Assembly: GCA_029262895.1 (NCBI GenBank)
Contig: JAJCYM010000089.1
Location: 1-64,000, forward strand
Source of the DNA: Roseivirga sp.
GTDB taxonomy: Bacteria > Bacteroidota > Bacteroidia > Cytophagales > Cyclobacteriaceae
Length of the DNA stretch: 64,000 nt
Reading direction: 5' to 3'
In this document: one piece after another, positions 51,398-60,847 of the stretch
Numbering within the stretch: position 1 is the first letter of the stretch
Layout: each line of letters starts with the position of its first letter
The notes under the pieces: generated by a model
Database searches by the model: none
What the model was told of the DNA's origin: nothing
Seen by the model: only the letters and a program-made list of their open reading frames with translations
Translations under genes and position numbers: made by a program

Positions 51398-52282
51398 TTA
51401 AATAAGATGAGGTTTAAGATCCAACTCATCCAGTTCTTTTAAGATCGACTTTGACAGTTCTCGGCTAATTGGAACAGGCTTTTCTACATTCTCAAAATAT
51501 AGCTTAAATCCTCTGGCATTACCTGACACTCGTTTCACGTTAAAAAGATTTACCAAATATGAACGATGACATCGCTTGATGAAATGAAAATCAAGTTGCT
51601 CCTCCATACTCTTTAGCGTTCCTCTTATTAACCTTTGTTTCAATTCCTGACCATTGTGCCAAAGCACGTTGGCGTAATTGTCCTGTGCTTCGATAAATAG
51701 CAAATCGTTAAGTCCTAACTTTAGGCTTTCATTATCACCAGTCAAAACAACGACCTCGTTGTCTATGATTCCTTGTCTTTGCGACAGGAGCATATTGAGC
51801 TCTTCCAATTTTCTAAGTTTCTTCTTAGATGCTTGAAGTTGGTTGTACTGGATGCAAATAAAACTGGGCAAGGTTCCAATTAATATTCCGTAGGTTAAGG
51901 CGCTTGTAAAACTTGTGTCTAACTGTGTACCGCATGTGGGTAACAGTCGATAGTAGACGTTTACCAGCACCACCACGGTCACGATATTCCAAAAAGACCA
52001 TATCAATTCACGCCCAACTGTCCATTGCTCTTCCTGAAAAAACCTCGGAAGCATTCTGGTTAAGCCGTAAAAATTAAGCGATAACCCCAGGAAAATAGGA
52101 ATTGCCATGCCCAACAGCATGATAGTTTTATGGTCACATTGCCAATTGGCTACCCCAAAGGGCTGGACAACCAGATAGAAAATTGGAAAGCCAATGCTGA
52201 ACCAAAAAATCAATTTAAAGCTTCCCGAAAAGGGGATGTAGTAATGATAGGGTTTCTGCAGTATGTTGGTAATTGGATTCAC
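51398..52282 (-). CDS. Membrane-anchored LytTR-domain regulator
   Basis: The 294-residue protein (GTG start) has about four membrane helices in residues 20-160, a short coiled coil (KKKLRKLEELNMLLSQRQG) and a LytTR DNA-binding domain (about 195-290; LNDLLFIEAQDNYANVLWHN, FHFIKRCHRSYLVNLFNVKR). There is no receiver domain, so it is regulated through its membrane part rather than by phosphorylation. Such one-component LytTR proteins are common in Bacteroidota. Confidence 0.9.
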   Translation of the reverse strand: MNPITNILQKPYHYYIPFSGSFKLIFWFSIGFPIFYLVVQPFGVANWQCDHKTIMLLGMAIPIFLGLSLNFYGLTRMLPRFFQEEQWTVGRELIWSFWNIVTVVVLVNVYYRLLPTCGTQLDTSFTSALTYGILIGTLPSFICIQYNQLQASKKKLRKLEELNMLLSQRQGIIDNEVVVLTGDNESLKLGLNDLLFIEAQDNYANVLWHNGQELKQRLIRGTLKSMEEQLDFHFIKRCHRSYLVNLFNVKRVSGNARGFKLYFENVEKPVPISRELSKSILKELDELDLKPHLI

Positions 52283-52294
52283 GCTTCTAGTTCA

Positions 52295-52507
52295 TCAACA
52301 ACAACCAGATTTTCCATTCTCCTGTATTGGAGGGCAGTCATTGGTTCCATAAGAACAGTGTACACAGCAATCACCATCCAGTGGCTTCAATACGGTTTTG
52401 CATTGCTCACACTCATAGAAGAACTGACAGGAATCGGTAGGCATTACCTCTTCTTTCTTATGTCCACATTTTGGACAGGTTATGATCGACACCAATGTAA
52501 CTGCCAT
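52295..52507 (-). CDS. GDCCVxC-domain protein
   Basis: The 70-residue protein (ATG 52507; an alternative ATG lies 21 bases upstream inside the glyoxalase gene) carries a zinc-ribbon-like pair ITCPKCGHKK and YECEQCK, followed by the name-giving GDCCVHCSYG and a Cys-rich end. These small proteins bind metals and are often near metal-resistance genes. None is seen here. It is downstream of, and probably co-transcribed with, the glyoxalase-like gene. Confidence 0.85.
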   Translation of the reverse strand: MAVTLVSIITCPKCGHKKEEVMPTDSCQFFYECEQCKTVLKPLDGDCCVHCSYGTNDCPPIQENGKSGCC

Positions 52508-52511
52508 AGGT

Positions 52512-52865
52512 TCATTTTTTCGATTCATTAAACTTCAATCTGTTCCCAAATGGATCAATAACATCCATGCATTTTGCTTCCCATGGAGTCTTTTCGATTC
52601 CGGGATTCATGTACTTGTACTCCTTAACTTTCAGTTCTTTGTGATAAGCCTCTAAACCTTTGTATTCAATCAAAACACTAGAACCAGGTGTACCATCACC
52701 ATGATGTTCCGAAAGATGTAATACGAGGTCACCCTTGGAAACCTGAAGATATATCGGTGCATTATCTTGAAACTTGTGTTCCCAATCGATCTGGAAGTCC
52801 AAATAACCCACGTAAAACTCAATGGCCTTGTCGTAGTCGAATATCCTTAGAATTGGAGTTATCAT
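52512..52865 (-). CDS. Glyoxalase/bleomycin-resistance superfamily protein
   Basis: The 117-residue protein is a single vicinal-oxygen-chelate domain pair: TPILRIFDYDKAIEFYVGYL, DLVLHLSEHHGDGTPG, and VIDPFGNRLKFNE (C-terminal Glu ligand). Activity could be a dioxygenase, lyase or drug-binding role. It is 12 bases downstream of the ABC permease stop. Confidence 0.9.
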   Translation of the reverse strand: MITPILRIFDYDKAIEFYVGYLDFQIDWEHKFQDNAPIYLQVSKGDLVLHLSEHHGDGTPGSSVLIEYKGLEAYHKELKVKEYKYMNPGIEKTPWEAKCMDVIDPFGNRLKFNESKK

Positions 52866-52876
52866 ACCAGAACAAT

Positions 52877-55252
52877 TTATTCATATTTCAGAATCTTTGC
52901 AGGATTTACTCTGGAAGCTTTGAATATTTGAAGCCCTACGAAAAGCAAGATTGAAATGGTCATGATCAATATGGCCCCGATGAATAATTCAACACCTATA
53001 TCGATTCTGTATGAAAAGGAGTTGAGCCACCCATCCATCAGGTAATAACCCACCGGAACAGCAATCACAGCAGCGATTCCAATGAGCATCAGTAAATCCT
53101 TTGAAAACATGTAGATGATACTTTTGACAGAACTTCCCAGCACTTTACGAATGCCGATTTCCTTCATTCTTCGATTGATCGTAAAAATAGTCAAGCTCAT
53201 TAGGCCAAGTCCGGCAATCACAATGGCCACCAGGGAGAAGAATCCAAAAATTGAACTGAGTCGTTCTTCCGATTCATAGAACTTAGCAAGGTTATCGTCA
53301 AGAAAGCCGTATTCGACAGGGAAGCCCGTATAGAACTGTTGCCAAACATCATCCAGATGATCAATAGCGGCTTTATAGTTTTGACCATCAACTTTCACCG
53401 CAACAAAACGATACCAGCTCGGCTCATATGAGATAATTATTGGGTCAATACCACTGTGCAACGACTTAGTATTGAAGTTATCCGTTACCCCTATAATTTT
53501 ATTTCGATTTCCCCCATTCACAAACGAACCGATTGGATTTTCCAGCTTAAAAGCTTCAACAAAGGCCTGATTTACGAAGACATGGTGAATCGTGTCCTCC
53601 AACATGTTTAACTCGGTTGGTATTTTGTCATTTACACCAATGCCAAAAGCTCCGGTGAAATTATTATCCGTTAAAATGGTTGAAACACGTTGCGAAGGAA
53701 TATCTGAGCCTTCAACTCTATAATCAAACGACATTGTATTACCTACTCCTGGTACGCTGGATGTGTAGGTGACTTCATTTACAAAAGCGCTTTCTTTCAT
53801 AGCATTGGTTACCGCCTCATGTCGGTCATTTTTAGTCCTATCCTTGATAGGGATAACAATGGTAAAGTCCTTTTCGAAACCCATATCTGCACTTCTTACA
53901 TATTCCAACTGCCGGGCCACAATCAAGGTGGCTACTATCAAGATCAAGGAGATGCTTATTTGCAAAGTCACTAAACTACTCCTCAAGTTAAAGGCGGATT
54001 TAGTTCTGTTCATTGAGCCTCTTAGGGCATTAATTGGGCGTAATCCACTCAGGTAAAGTGCCGGATAGCTCCCCGCGATTAATCCGGTGATCAACACGGC
54101 AAAGGTCATGATCAGGAATAGCATTGTATTGGTTTCGCTAAAAAGCAAAACCGACTTGTCAGCCAATTTGTTAAAAGAGGGAAGCGCCAATACTGACAAC
54201 CCGAGTGCCAGTACAAAAGATCCGAACGTTAACAAAACTGCTTCAAAAAGATACTGTTTGATCAGTTGAGTTCTTTGCGCTCCAAATACCTTTCTGATAC
54301 CAATTTCCAGCGATCTTTTGGTGAAGTTGGCCGTTGTAAGATTGATAAAGTTGATGCAGGCCATTAAGAGGATAAAGACAGCCGTAGTAATCAGGATGTA
54401 AGAAGTGTTTTCATTGCTATTTACTTCCAATTCGTCCCTTAAGTCAGAATTCAGATGAATGTCCGTAATTGGCTGCAGAAAGTAGTTGAACCGGGGTGCG
54501 TATTGCTCTGGAAGTTTTCTTGCCATCAATTCACCTAATCTCTCTTCCAAAACCTGAGGGTTAGTGCCTTCATTGACCAGAATGTAGGTTTGAATATCGA
54601 ACCAAAACCAATTGGTGATTCTTTGCTCTCCAAGTACTTCTTTGGCGGTTTCAAAATCCGCAAGAAAATCAAAATGGAAATGTGAATTAGCCGGTACTTC
54701 TTTCAATATGCCTGTCACTGTTAAGTCGTAGGCATTATTGTATTTCAGCACTTTACCAATCGGATTATCATTGCCAAAATATTTTTCAGCCATTCTCCGA
54801 GTCAGCACAATCGAGTACTTATCCTTTAGAACAGTTTCAGGGTCACCAACTTCTAAACCAAATGAAAAGACCTTGAAAACATCGGCATCAGCAAAGTAGA
54901 GTGAGTTTTCGTAGAACTTCGTTTCATCGAATGTCAATAGATCGGTTCGAGGATTCTTTCGAATCCTAACTGCCTCAATGATATCGGCATATTCTTCTTC
55001 GAGAGCTGGGGCCAATGGTGTAGAGGTTCGGGCCCAGGGCGTCATGTTATTGCCGCTATTCCAGTTATTGGCTACTCGGTAAACCCGGTCAGCATTCTCG
55101 TGATACTGATCGTAACTGTATTCGTCTTGTACAAAAAGCGCAATGATTATGCTCACGCCAATACCTACAGTTAGGCCGAAGATACTGATAAAGGATTGCA
55201 GTTTATTCTTGGAGATATTGCGAAAGGCTGATTTGAAGTAATTGTATAGCAT
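52877..55252 (-). CDS. ABC transporter permease (MacB/FtsX type)
   Basis: The start was placed at ATG 55252 (MLYNYFKSAFRNISKNKLQS); the frame is open 27 bases further. The product of about 791 residues has an N-terminal helix, a MacB periplasmic domain, two FtsX blocks of three helices, and the ending ASRVNPAKILKYE. It resembles the permeases at 20777 and 58472 and again has no adjacent ATPase gene. It lies downstream of the SDYY-repeat genes on the same strand, but 98 bases separate it from the last of them. Confidence 0.93.
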   Translation of the reverse strand: MLYNYFKSAFRNISKNKLQSFISIFGLTVGIGVSIIIALFVQDEYSYDQYHENADRVYRVANNWNSGNNMTPWARTSTPLAPALEEEYADIIEAVRIRKNPRTDLLTFDETKFYENSLYFADADVFKVFSFGLEVGDPETVLKDKYSIVLTRRMAEKYFGNDNPIGKVLKYNNAYDLTVTGILKEVPANSHFHFDFLADFETAKEVLGEQRITNWFWFDIQTYILVNEGTNPQVLEERLGELMARKLPEQYAPRFNYFLQPITDIHLNSDLRDELEVNSNENTSYILITTAVFILLMACINFINLTTANFTKRSLEIGIRKVFGAQRTQLIKQYLFEAVLLTFGSFVLALGLSVLALPSFNKLADKSVLLFSETNTMLFLIMTFAVLITGLIAGSYPALYLSGLRPINALRGSMNRTKSAFNLRSSLVTLQISISLILIVATLIVARQLEYVRSADMGFEKDFTIVIPIKDRTKNDRHEAVTNAMKESAFVNEVTYTSSVPGVGNTMSFDYRVEGSDIPSQRVSTILTDNNFTGAFGIGVNDKIPTELNMLEDTIHHVFVNQAFVEAFKLENPIGSFVNGGNRNKIIGVTDNFNTKSLHSGIDPIIISYEPSWYRFVAVKVDGQNYKAAIDHLDDVWQQFYTGFPVEYGFLDDNLAKFYESEERLSSIFGFFSLVAIVIAGLGLMSLTIFTINRRMKEIGIRKVLGSSVKSIIYMFSKDLLMLIGIAAVIAVPVGYYLMDGWLNSFSYRIDIGVELFIGAILIMTISILLFVGLQIFKASRVNPAKILKYE

Positions 55253-55350
55253 AGTCCAGGAAGCTTGATACTGGTTCAAACGAAGCCTATTGGCTTAAGT
55301 TCGTGAATCTAAAACTCAAATCCTTGCACCTCTAAAGAGAGCAATTCGGG

Positions 55351-56424
55351 CTATTTAACACATCTGGCGATTTTACCATAATCTGTGTCAGATTTGATCT
55401 CTTTAGCTGTCTTATGATACGACACTTTCACCGTACTGGCCGCTTGATTAACAAGTCTACATGCCTCTTCAAGCAGGACTTTCTTGTAGTAATCAGATTC
55501 AATATTTCGTACTGAGTTTAGTACGCTTAGGAGGTGAGTGTCTGTTAGATCTGTTCCAAATACGTATTCCAGTACCGTGACTTTGTGATGATCCGATTCC
55601 ATCTTCTGCACTTTGCTCAAGACCTTGTCCAGCACAACATTGCTCATGTTTCTTCGGAGTGCCTTTTTCAGAATTTCGGTCACATAGAAATCTGAATCCA
55701 TACTTTCCAAAGCAGCTAAAACAAATGCTCCCACGGCCTGGTTGTTTTTCAACAACCTAAAACCATGATCCTTGAAGATCTCGTTGATGTAGTAATCTGA
55801 GTCTAGCTTTTCGGGTATGTATGCAGCGATTCTAAGCAATTCAGCATCATTGAAATTATCAATGAAGAGTAATTCTTGTAAGTAGATGTGACTTACAAAA
55901 TCGCTTCTAATCTTGCCCACCTCTTTCAACACAGCCCGAACACCTCCATTGGTGTGGAACCGTTTGACTCTGGCCTCAGCATCAATTCCAGTGGCTCGGA
56001 TGACCTCGATAAGAACATCTGACAACCAATTTTTACCTTCAGTCTCAAAATCCACTCTTCTTCCTCCTTTGAAATACTGGTAGCTAATTTCACCGCCAAT
56101 TCCTTCGGCCAATATCTCCCTTCTAGTGCCAAAGGTCACATTGCTAATTTTCAGATAACCCCCTCTGGAAATGGATTTTATTAGTTTGTCGTCATCAGAG
56201 AACTCAATCTTCCCTTCATATTCCACATCAAGTTTTTCAGCGCCTTCCCCATGTTCAATGCTTTGAACCCCCTTCCTTGCAGAAAGGGAAACAGCGGTTT
56301 TCTGTGCACTACTATTGTGCACCAAAAACATTAAAACAAGGATTGTGAAACTCAAAAAGTGTGAAGTCCATTTCTCAAGCTTATGGCAAATCATCATTCT
56401 TCTAATCTTCTGAGTTACGAGCAT
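55351..56424 (-). CDS. Secreted SDYY-repeat protein A
   Basis: The 357-residue protein has an N-terminal signal (possible starts 56424, 56397 or 56394) ending NSSAQ, then a shared N-terminal domain (KIEFSDDDKLIKSISRGGYL; GGRRVDFETEGKNWLSDVL) and about six degenerate helical repeats of 33-35 residues marked by SD[YF][YVT] (KLDSDYYINEI, SMDSDFYVTEI, KMESDHHKVTV, NIESDYYKKVL). HEAT-like structure is inferred. It is a tandem paralogue of the next gene. The function is unknown. Confidence 0.72.
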   Translation of the reverse strand: MLVTQKIRRMMICHKLEKWTSHFLSFTILVLMFLVHNSSAQKTAVSLSARKGVQSIEHGEGAEKLDVEYEGKIEFSDDDKLIKSISRGGYLKISNVTFGTRREILAEGIGGEISYQYFKGGRRVDFETEGKNWLSDVLIEVIRATGIDAEARVKRFHTNGGVRAVLKEVGKIRSDFVSHIYLQELLFIDNFNDAELLRIAAYIPEKLDSDYYINEIFKDHGFRLLKNNQAVGAFVLAALESMDSDFYVTEILKKALRRNMSNVVLDKVLSKVQKMESDHHKVTVLEYVFGTDLTDTHLLSVLNSVRNIESDYYKKVLLEEACRLVNQAASTVKVSYHKTAKEIKSDTDYGKIARCVK

Positions 56425-56497
56425 TCACGCATTAAGCAAAATTTGGGTTTGCTCTTAAGAGTGGCTTTAAATGAAAGTCTTCGAATCTCCGGAAATA

Positions 56498-57529
56498 CTA
56501 ATCAATACACCTGGAAATGGTGCCATAGTAATAGTCGGATCGAATGCCTCTGGCTGCCTTTTTAAATGATGACTTTACTTCCTCATCAGATCGGCTTACA
56601 AGGCGGCAAGCTCTTTTTAATATGTCGGATTTGTAATAATCTGACCCAATTTCCTCGATGGACTCAAGCACACTGATCAACTGAACGTTAGACAAATCAT
56701 TATCAAAGACATCCTTAACAATTGACGCTTTGTAATAGTCAGAATCCATATTTTCTAAATTTTCCAAAACTTTGTCAATGCCGACATTGCTCAAATCCTC
56801 GCGCAACACTTCCTTAAGAATGGCTGCTATATAGTAGTCAGAGTCCATCCGATTCATTGCTGAAAGAAATGCCTCCGTGACTTTCGGAGTCTTTAAGAAA
56901 AGGTCACCACCATCTTTAAAAACTTCTGAGATGTAGTAATCAGAGTCCAATTTTTTTGGTACCAATTCGGCAATTTTAACTAGCTCGTTGTCCTTAATAC
57001 CATCTATATAAAGAAGTTCCTGGAAGTAAATATGACTAACGTAGTCACCGGTTAACTCCTTTATTTCGTTCAAAACTCCATCCACACCGCTATTTTTATA
57101 GAAGCGCTCAACGCGTGCTTCTGCACCAATACCAGTGGCACGGATGACCTTAATTAAGTTATCAGCGAGCCATTTTTTTGCTTCATCATCATAGTCGGCT
57201 CTTCTTCTACCCAAGTGGTATTCATAATCAATGGTACCTCCAGATGCTGCTTCTGCCAGCACTTCTCTGCTGCCATCTGAATCTCTGATCCAAATTCTGA
57301 TATAACCTCTATTTGAAATAGATTCAATGGATCGATCATCATCCGAAAATTTTATGCGTCCATCATATTCTACTTCAATTCTCTCAGAGCCTCGTTTGGT
57401 GGAAAACGTGTTAACACCGCGATGACTGGAAATACTGGTTGAACTTTTTTGAGCACTGACCTTTCCAGGTAATGCTAAAAATCCGACCATAAGGAGGGCC
57501 AGGAAAATTAGAGTGGCTTGCTTTTTCAT
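56498..57529 (-). CDS. Secreted SDYY-repeat protein B
   Basis: The 343-residue protein has a signal peptide (ending GKVSAQ), the same N-terminal domain as its neighbours (about 45-135; RIKFSDDDRSIESISNRGYI, LGRRRADYDDEAKKWLADNL), and then repeats of 33-35 residues from about 160 to 343 with the motif SDYY (KLDSDYYISEVF, RMDSDYYIAAIL, NMDSDYYKASIV, EIGSDYYKSDIL, GIRSDYYYGTI). Each repeat looks like two antiparallel helices. The pattern recalls SDYE repeats I associate with some M56/BlaR1 proteins, but no peptidase domain is present. Confidence 0.75.
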   Translation of the reverse strand: MKKQATLIFLALLMVGFLALPGKVSAQKSSTSISSHRGVNTFSTKRGSERIEVEYDGRIKFSDDDRSIESISNRGYIRIWIRDSDGSREVLAEAASGGTIDYEYHLGRRRADYDDEAKKWLADNLIKVIRATGIGAEARVERFYKNSGVDGVLNEIKELTGDYVSHIYFQELLYIDGIKDNELVKIAELVPKKLDSDYYISEVFKDGGDLFLKTPKVTEAFLSAMNRMDSDYYIAAILKEVLREDLSNVGIDKVLENLENMDSDYYKASIVKDVFDNDLSNVQLISVLESIEEIGSDYYKSDILKRACRLVSRSDEEVKSSFKKAARGIRSDYYYGTISRCID

Positions 57530-57610
57530 ATTGTTGTTGTTTGTGAGTTGAGTTGAGTTTTTAAAAAAGGCGACCCGGCAGATGGCCCTGGATGTGAAAA
57601 TTAACGTTTG

Positions 57611-58207
57611 CTATTTCAGGTTTTTAACCAATTCCTTCCAAATCTGTTTTAACCATTCCTGGCCCTCACCTTCCATGGGAAGCCTGCGACCCTTCTTATA
57701 GAAATCGTAGACCAATTGACCATTTTCATCTTGTTCTATAAATATTTCTCTGCCACTTTTCCCTTTTCTTTCTTTAATCATTAGGAATCCATCTTCTGAA
57801 ATAGAGCGAATGGCATCGCGATTTCCAGTTAACCTCACCTTCCCACTGGACTCAATATATAGGCCAGATTGCCGGTTAAAATAGCGGGAGGAAGATTCAA
57901 AGCTATCATACCAATCAATTAATGGAGCAATGGGTTCAATAGGGGCTATCGGTGCAATTGGTACTATCGGTTCAATAGGAACGATGGGCACAATTGGAAC
58001 ATGTACTGACGGTACAGCTGGCACTGACGGCACTGATGGTACGGATATTACTGGTGGAACGGGTGGTATAGGTGGTACAGGTTCTACCCGTACCCATCTG
58101 TCACGCTTCCTTTTCTTGTCTTTGTCCTGTGCATTTAGCGAACCAAATGAGAAGCATAGACCAATTAGTGTAAGTGTGAGAATGATGTTGCGACTTGAGT
58201 TTTTCAT
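57611..58207 (-). CDS. Secreted protein with Val-Pro repeat and the SDYY-family N-terminal domain
   Basis: The 198-residue protein has a signal peptide (ending GSLNAQ), a basic stretch (DKKRKRDRWVR), a Pro-rich repeat of Val/Ile-Pro-x units (about residues 44-97), then the domain shared with the two genes downstream (GKVRLTGNRDAIRSISEDGF, KKGRRLPMEGEGQEWLKQ). It lacks the SDYY repeats. It is first in the minus-strand series and the three genes look like one duplicated family, but the spacers (about 75-85 bases) do not prove one operon. Confidence 0.72.
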   Translation of the reverse strand: MKNSSRNIILTLTLIGLCFSFGSLNAQDKDKKRKRDRWVRVEPVPPIPPVPPVISVPSVPSVPAVPSVHVPIVPIVPIEPIVPIAPIAPIEPIAPLIDWYDSFESSSRYFNRQSGLYIESSGKVRLTGNRDAIRSISEDGFLMIKERKGKSGREIFIEQDENGQLVYDFYKKGRRLPMEGEGQEWLKQIWKELVKNLK

Positions 58208-58410
58208 TTCTTGGAGTTTTTGACTTTACAATAATGGATACTACATAGGCAAATAAAAACTCATGTGAATTGAACTGTTATCATTCTGCACTGAACTGTC
58301 AAAAGGGATAAGTGCGCTATTTCTTGCTAGAAAATATCCTGTTAGAATCTAGTCCACATTACCTGAGTTGCTCCGTGCTTTAATGTTCAATCCAATACAG
58401 CAAAAATTAA

Positions 58411-58443
58411 AAAAGGGCAGTGAATATGTTTCACTACCCTTTT
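58411..58443 (-). terminator. Rho-independent terminator of the upstream ABC permease
   Basis: AAAAGGGCAGTGAA (58411-58424) pairs with TTCACTACCCTTTT (58430-58443) with one mismatch and a short loop, and on the minus strand is followed by TTTTTAATTTTT. It separates the permease at 58472 from the SDYY-family genes. Confidence 0.8.
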
Positions 58444-58471
58444 CAGCGTTTAGCCAAATTCTCATTATTTT

Positions 58472-60847
58472 CTATTCATATCTCATCGACTTCACCGGAT
58501 TAGCCGTTGCTGCCTTCAAGGTTTGAAGCCCAACAGTAACCAGAGAAACCAGTAAAGTGCCCAAAAGTGCTACTACAAAAACAAGTGACCCAATATTGAT
58601 CCGATAGGCAAAGTCACTCAGCCAGGAGTCCATTACATAGTAAGCCACGGGCACCGATATAGCAAAGGCAATCAGAATCATCAAAGCATAGCCTCTTGAC
58701 AGCAGATAGATAATTCCTGAAACCGAAGCACCCAGGACTTTCCTGATTCCGATTTCTTTAGTTCGCTGGGTAGTTATCAATGAGGAAAGCCCTAAAAGTC
58801 CAAGAGAGGCAATGATGATAGCAACCACCGAAAAGGTGCCGATAGCGCCAGTCAGGCGATCATCGGACTCATACAATCTGTTAAATTGATCATCCAGAAA
58901 ATAGTAGTCGAAGGGCACAGAAGGCAAAGCCTGACTCCATTGTTCTTGGGCCAATTTCAAGGCTTCTTGAGTTCTTCCTTCGCTAACTCTCGCTACAGTC
59001 AGGCCATGAATGCCATTGGCTGGCCTTCTGTAAAAATGAATGATTGGGGCCACTTCGTTAGCCAATGATTGAAAGTTGTAGTCATCAACAACGCCAACAA
59101 CTTTCATTTTTCTGCTTCCAAAGTTTAAATACTTGCCTTCAATATTGTCCCAACCATAGGACTCGAATGCAGCTTTGTTCACAACTGCGGAGCCGGTCCT
59201 ATCTTCTTCGCTATCCGGAATAAAATCTCGGCCTTCAAGCATGTCAATCTTGAAATTAGAGAAGAAATTATGGTCAACATAAGTTAACCTCATTCGCAGT
59301 CTTTGTTCGGGTGTGAAGCCATCCGGTACCACAAAAGTGAAGCGGCCTGGAAAATTTCCGGGGATTGAGGCAGAGGAGCTTAGTGATTCTATGGCCGTAC
59401 TTTGTCTTAGTGTATTTCGCATTGCGGCAAGGCCATTTGGTGCCTCATCAGGATTTGGAAAGTCACTTACGCTAATCGGAAGCACCAAAAGATTCGCTTT
59501 ATCAAAAGCCATGTCTTGCGTTTTCATGTGCTTTACCTGCTGGCCAATGATCAGCGTACCAACTATCAACAGTATTGAAAACGTGAATTGCAACACCACC
59601 AAGCCATTCCTTATGATTCCGCTGGACTTACTCGTTCTTAAAACCTTGCCTTTAAGCGAATCAACACTTTTCAAAGAGGTCAAATAGAATGCCGGATATA
59701 GACCTGATATCAGCCCAATGAATACTCCCAATCCAATCAGACCAGCTAAATGTTCTGGTCTTTCGATGAAATTCATGTACAGCTCAACATTATACAATGT
59801 ATTAAATTGGGGCAGTAGCAGAAATGCCAAAACAATCCCCAATACAAGGGAGAACAGTGCTATGCTCATGGATTCAACCAGGTATTGGCCTATCAATTGT
59901 TTTTTCATTGCCCCTAACACCTTTCTCATTCCCGCTTCTCTGGCTCTTTCCATGGAACGGGCCGTGGCCAAATTCATAAAGTTGATGGAAGCGATAGTGA
60001 TGATGACAAATGCAACAGCCAACAGAATGTAGGCATACTGCCGATTTCCATTGAACTCATTATATATATCCAACAGATTGATCAGTTTGAAATTGGTCGT
60101 TTCTGCCGTTTGCTCATCCCATATCTTGGTAATAAAAGGCTCAAAAGCCTCTTCTAGCTGAGCTATGCTGGTACCCTTTTGCAACAATAGATAGGTTTCC
60201 ATAAATGAGGAGCCCCAGTTGCCCGAGATGCCTTCATATTGTGGATGACTTTGAATAGGAATCAACACGTTGGGTTGGAGCCTTGAATTGTATGGCACAT
60301 TCCCGATAACTCCGGTTACGATGTACTGATTATTTAAACTTGGCGCATCAATAGTTTTACCCATTGGATCTTCATTCGGGAAAAGCCTGTCTGCCACTTC
60401 CTGAGAAATAACTATTGAATTGAGATTGTTAAAAACCGACTCCCTGTCTCCGGAAATCAATTTAAAGTCAAATAGTGTAAAAAAATCCGCATCGGTGAGC
60501 GTTGCTGCTTCATTGAATCTACGATCTCCAACTTCCAGCCAAACCGGATTTGCTGCAAGTCGGGCTCCGCCTAATATTTCAGGATAATCACCCTTGAGCG
60601 CCTCTAGTGTTGGTGCCCAGGTATCATAAGTTTCTTGAGTTCCTGTAGGCGTCACTCGTTCCTTATATAAAAGATATGTTTGATCAGCCTGAGTATGTAT
60701 TTTGTCATAGCTCAGCTCACTTTCCGAATAAAGTAAAATGAGCACAGCCGCGGCAATACCAACGCTTAAGCCAAAAATGTTGATGAAAGTGTAGCCCTTA
60801 TGCCTGAGTAAGCTTCTAAGGGCGATTTTGATGTAGTTCTTGATCAT
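58472..60847 (-). CDS. ABC transporter permease (MacB/FtsX type)
   Basis: The 791-residue permease has the same plan as those at 20777 and 52877: N-terminal helix (YTFINIFGLSVGIAAAVLIL), MacB periplasmic domain, two FtsX blocks (AYILLAVAFVIITIASINFM...; FSVVAIIIASLGLLGLSSLI) and the end TANPVKSMRYE. No ATPase is adjacent. It is terminated before the SDYY genes. Confidence 0.93.
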   Translation of the reverse strand: MIKNYIKIALRSLLRHKGYTFINIFGLSVGIAAAVLILLYSESELSYDKIHTQADQTYLLYKERVTPTGTQETYDTWAPTLEALKGDYPEILGGARLAANPVWLEVGDRRFNEAATLTDADFFTLFDFKLISGDRESVFNNLNSIVISQEVADRLFPNEDPMGKTIDAPSLNNQYIVTGVIGNVPYNSRLQPNVLIPIQSHPQYEGISGNWGSSFMETYLLLQKGTSIAQLEEAFEPFITKIWDEQTAETTNFKLINLLDIYNEFNGNRQYAYILLAVAFVIITIASINFMNLATARSMERAREAGMRKVLGAMKKQLIGQYLVESMSIALFSLVLGIVLAFLLLPQFNTLYNVELYMNFIERPEHLAGLIGLGVFIGLISGLYPAFYLTSLKSVDSLKGKVLRTSKSSGIIRNGLVVLQFTFSILLIVGTLIIGQQVKHMKTQDMAFDKANLLVLPISVSDFPNPDEAPNGLAAMRNTLRQSTAIESLSSSASIPGNFPGRFTFVVPDGFTPEQRLRMRLTYVDHNFFSNFKIDMLEGRDFIPDSEEDRTGSAVVNKAAFESYGWDNIEGKYLNFGSRKMKVVGVVDDYNFQSLANEVAPIIHFYRRPANGIHGLTVARVSEGRTQEALKLAQEQWSQALPSVPFDYYFLDDQFNRLYESDDRLTGAIGTFSVVAIIIASLGLLGLSSLITTQRTKEIGIRKVLGASVSGIIYLLSRGYALMILIAFAISVPVAYYVMDSWLSDFAYRINIGSLVFVVALLGTLLVSLVTVGLQTLKAATANPVKSMRYE

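Noticed and set aside
56498-57529. SDYY-repeat protein as a BlaR1/M56 peptidase
   Set aside because: There is no HExxH motif or multi-helix membrane domain. It has a signal peptide and is exported.
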